A stretch of 33,223 nt of DNA from Methanoregula sp. (lineage in GTDB: Archaea > Halobacteriota > Methanomicrobia > Methanomicrobiales > Methanospirillaceae). The DNA is taken from the NCBI GenBank assembly GCA_028711405.1, contig JAQTSH010000002.1:1-33223 (forward strand), read 5' to 3'. Position numbers and translations under genes: made by a program. Shown here piece by piece: positions 32,505-33,223 of the stretch; the first letter of the stretch is position 1, and each line of letters starts with the position of its first letter. The notes below the pieces were generated by a model, which worked only from the letters and a program-made list of their open reading frames with translations, had not been told where the DNA came from and searched no databases.

Positions 32505-32914
32505 GTGAAAACTTTTAAAGACGACAAAAAAGGCGGGGCTACGGTGAGCAGTCAGATGCCAAACCAAAAAAGATTGCACCCTCTGTAAATCCGATCACAA
32601 CCTCAAAGAAAACCGGTGGAACCGTAACGAAATCTTCCGGCAGTAAACCGGCAAAGACTCACGTGAAAGGCAAAACTACAGTGAAAACATCTCCCGTGAA
32701 TGCCCGGACAAAAAGAGCACGTCCCAATCTCCAAAGCGGTTCAAATACCGGCTCTGCGGTTACGTCTACTCCTTGCATCGGGGCGAACCGCACCGGCGTA
32801 TCAAAGCCGGGACAAAATACGAAGATCTGCCCGGATAATTATTTCTGTCCGGTCTGTGCACTCGCACCCAAGATTAATGAGCAGTTCGGCAATGTGCTAA
32901 ATTACAGCTTATGA
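32505..32914 (+). pseudogene. Frameshifted Lys/Ser/Thr-rich gene with a C-terminal Cys motif
   Basis: GTG 32505 follows GGAG (32491-32494) at ten bases and opens VKTFKDDKK. This frame ends at 32588. If the A6 run at 32526-32531 had seven A, the frame would continue through SDAKPKKIAPSVNPITTSKK and TVTKSSGSKPAKTHVKGKTT to CPDNYFCPVCALAPKINEQF and the stop at 32912-32914, about 135 residues. The middle is low-complexity and basic, and the end has a C-x5-C-x2-C group. No family is recognised. Either the gene is broken or the run length is misread. An in-frame ATG at 32663 gives a shorter 83-residue alternative. Confidence 0.4.
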
Positions 32915-33223
32915 CCGCTATACATTCCCTGATGGACAGCAACTGTAAAAACCTCACGCTCTTTTTTCGTGTTTCAGCATTGGCTGATGGTCACTTGCCG
33001 CCCGTGTCTAAAAAATTCGTGGATGCCATATCACGTCGCTGTAGATGGGGTGGTTCTTCCGGCGTAAAGAGGGGTTTGTACAATATGATGAAAATATCGT
33101 AAAAACTGTTTTATAAACCACCGGTAAGTTTAATTTTTATGATGTACCCTGAATTGCGGAACGCATGTAATCCCGCGCCCGGTACCGGTCATCAGGTAGT
33201 GTAAAGATCAAACTGTAAATTCG
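32915..33223. other. Right-hand flank without a supported gene
   Basis: A T6 run at about 32961-32967 could end the preceding transcript. A 63-codon frame at 32911-33102 overlaps the previous stop (ATGA) but lacks family-like content. TATA-like TTTTATAAA near 33110 and AATTTTTAT near 33131 suggest that a gene may begin to the right of the window. Confidence 0.3.

Noticed and set aside
32911..33102. 63-codon frame at the right end
   Set aside because: It has only an ATGA overlap in its favour; the content is not protein-like.
1..33223. CRISPR arrays, insertion sequences, rRNA genes
   Set aside because: No regularly spaced repeats, no transposase frames and no rRNA sequence were seen on either strand.

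Overview
The window is a stretch of chromosome from a methanogenic archaeon, most likely of the order Methanomicrobiales (Methanoregula-like; this placement is inference from gene content and protein style). The evidence is two F420-dependent enzymes of methanogenesis (Mer, Mtd), a Tfx-type regulator, the nitrogen repressor NrpR, archaeal AMP phosphorylase, TATA-box promoters, several probably leaderless genes, and a complete archaeal S10/spc-type ribosomal protein cluster with archaeal/eukaryotic-type members (eS4, eL32, eL19, RNase P protein 1).

Layout. 1-1.6 kb: the tail of a DUF234-type archaeal ATPase, then a cluster of decayed toxin-antitoxin genes. This holds a frameshifted DUF2281-like antitoxin, a VapC start codon region cut off after about seven codons, a HepT tail of 27 codons, and an MNT nucleotidyltransferase whose catalytic Ser is replaced by Phe. 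1.9-4.8 kb: AMP phosphorylase and a membrane-anchored surface protein of five beta-type repeats. 5.0 kb: tRNA-Arg(TCG). 5.2-6.6 kb: a dCTP deaminase/dUTPase family protein overlapping nrpR. 6.6-9.0 kb: a non-canonical FtsZ/tubulin-like GTPase with a 410-residue disordered tail. 9.5-12.8 kb: mer, a GalT-like protein and mtd. 13.0 kb: tfx, divergent from mtd. 13.4-14.1 kb: a gene-free region with its own TATA box and dense hairpins, a candidate structured RNA or long leader. 14.1-28.5 kb: the ribosomal cluster rpl3-rpl4-rpl23-rpl2-rps19-rpl22-rps3-rpl29-rnp1-rps17-rpl14-rpl24-rps4e-rpl5-rps14-rps8-rpl6-rpl32e-rpl19e-rpl18-rps5-rpl30-rpl15-secY-adkA-EMC3-like-cmk, all on the plus strand with overlapping or abutting genes. 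28.6-29.9 kb: a GNAT acetyltransferase and a DUF2156 protein. 30.0-31.9 kb: MarC family and APC family membrane proteins on the minus strand. 31.9-33.2 kb: a poorly coding stretch with a long permease leader, a Cys-rich reading frame lacking a start codon, and a probable frameshifted Lys/Ser/Thr-rich gene.

How it fits together. The core is housekeeping: ribosome assembly, membrane protein insertion (SecY, EMC3-like), nucleotide kinases (AdkA, Cmk), pyrimidine and AMP metabolism, and the C1 reduction steps of methanogenesis. The unusual parts are the collapsed toxin-antitoxin island, the FtsZ-like protein with degenerate GTPase motifs, and two gene-free regions that look like transcribed RNA. 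I did not find an obvious multi-gene novel defence or metabolic system.
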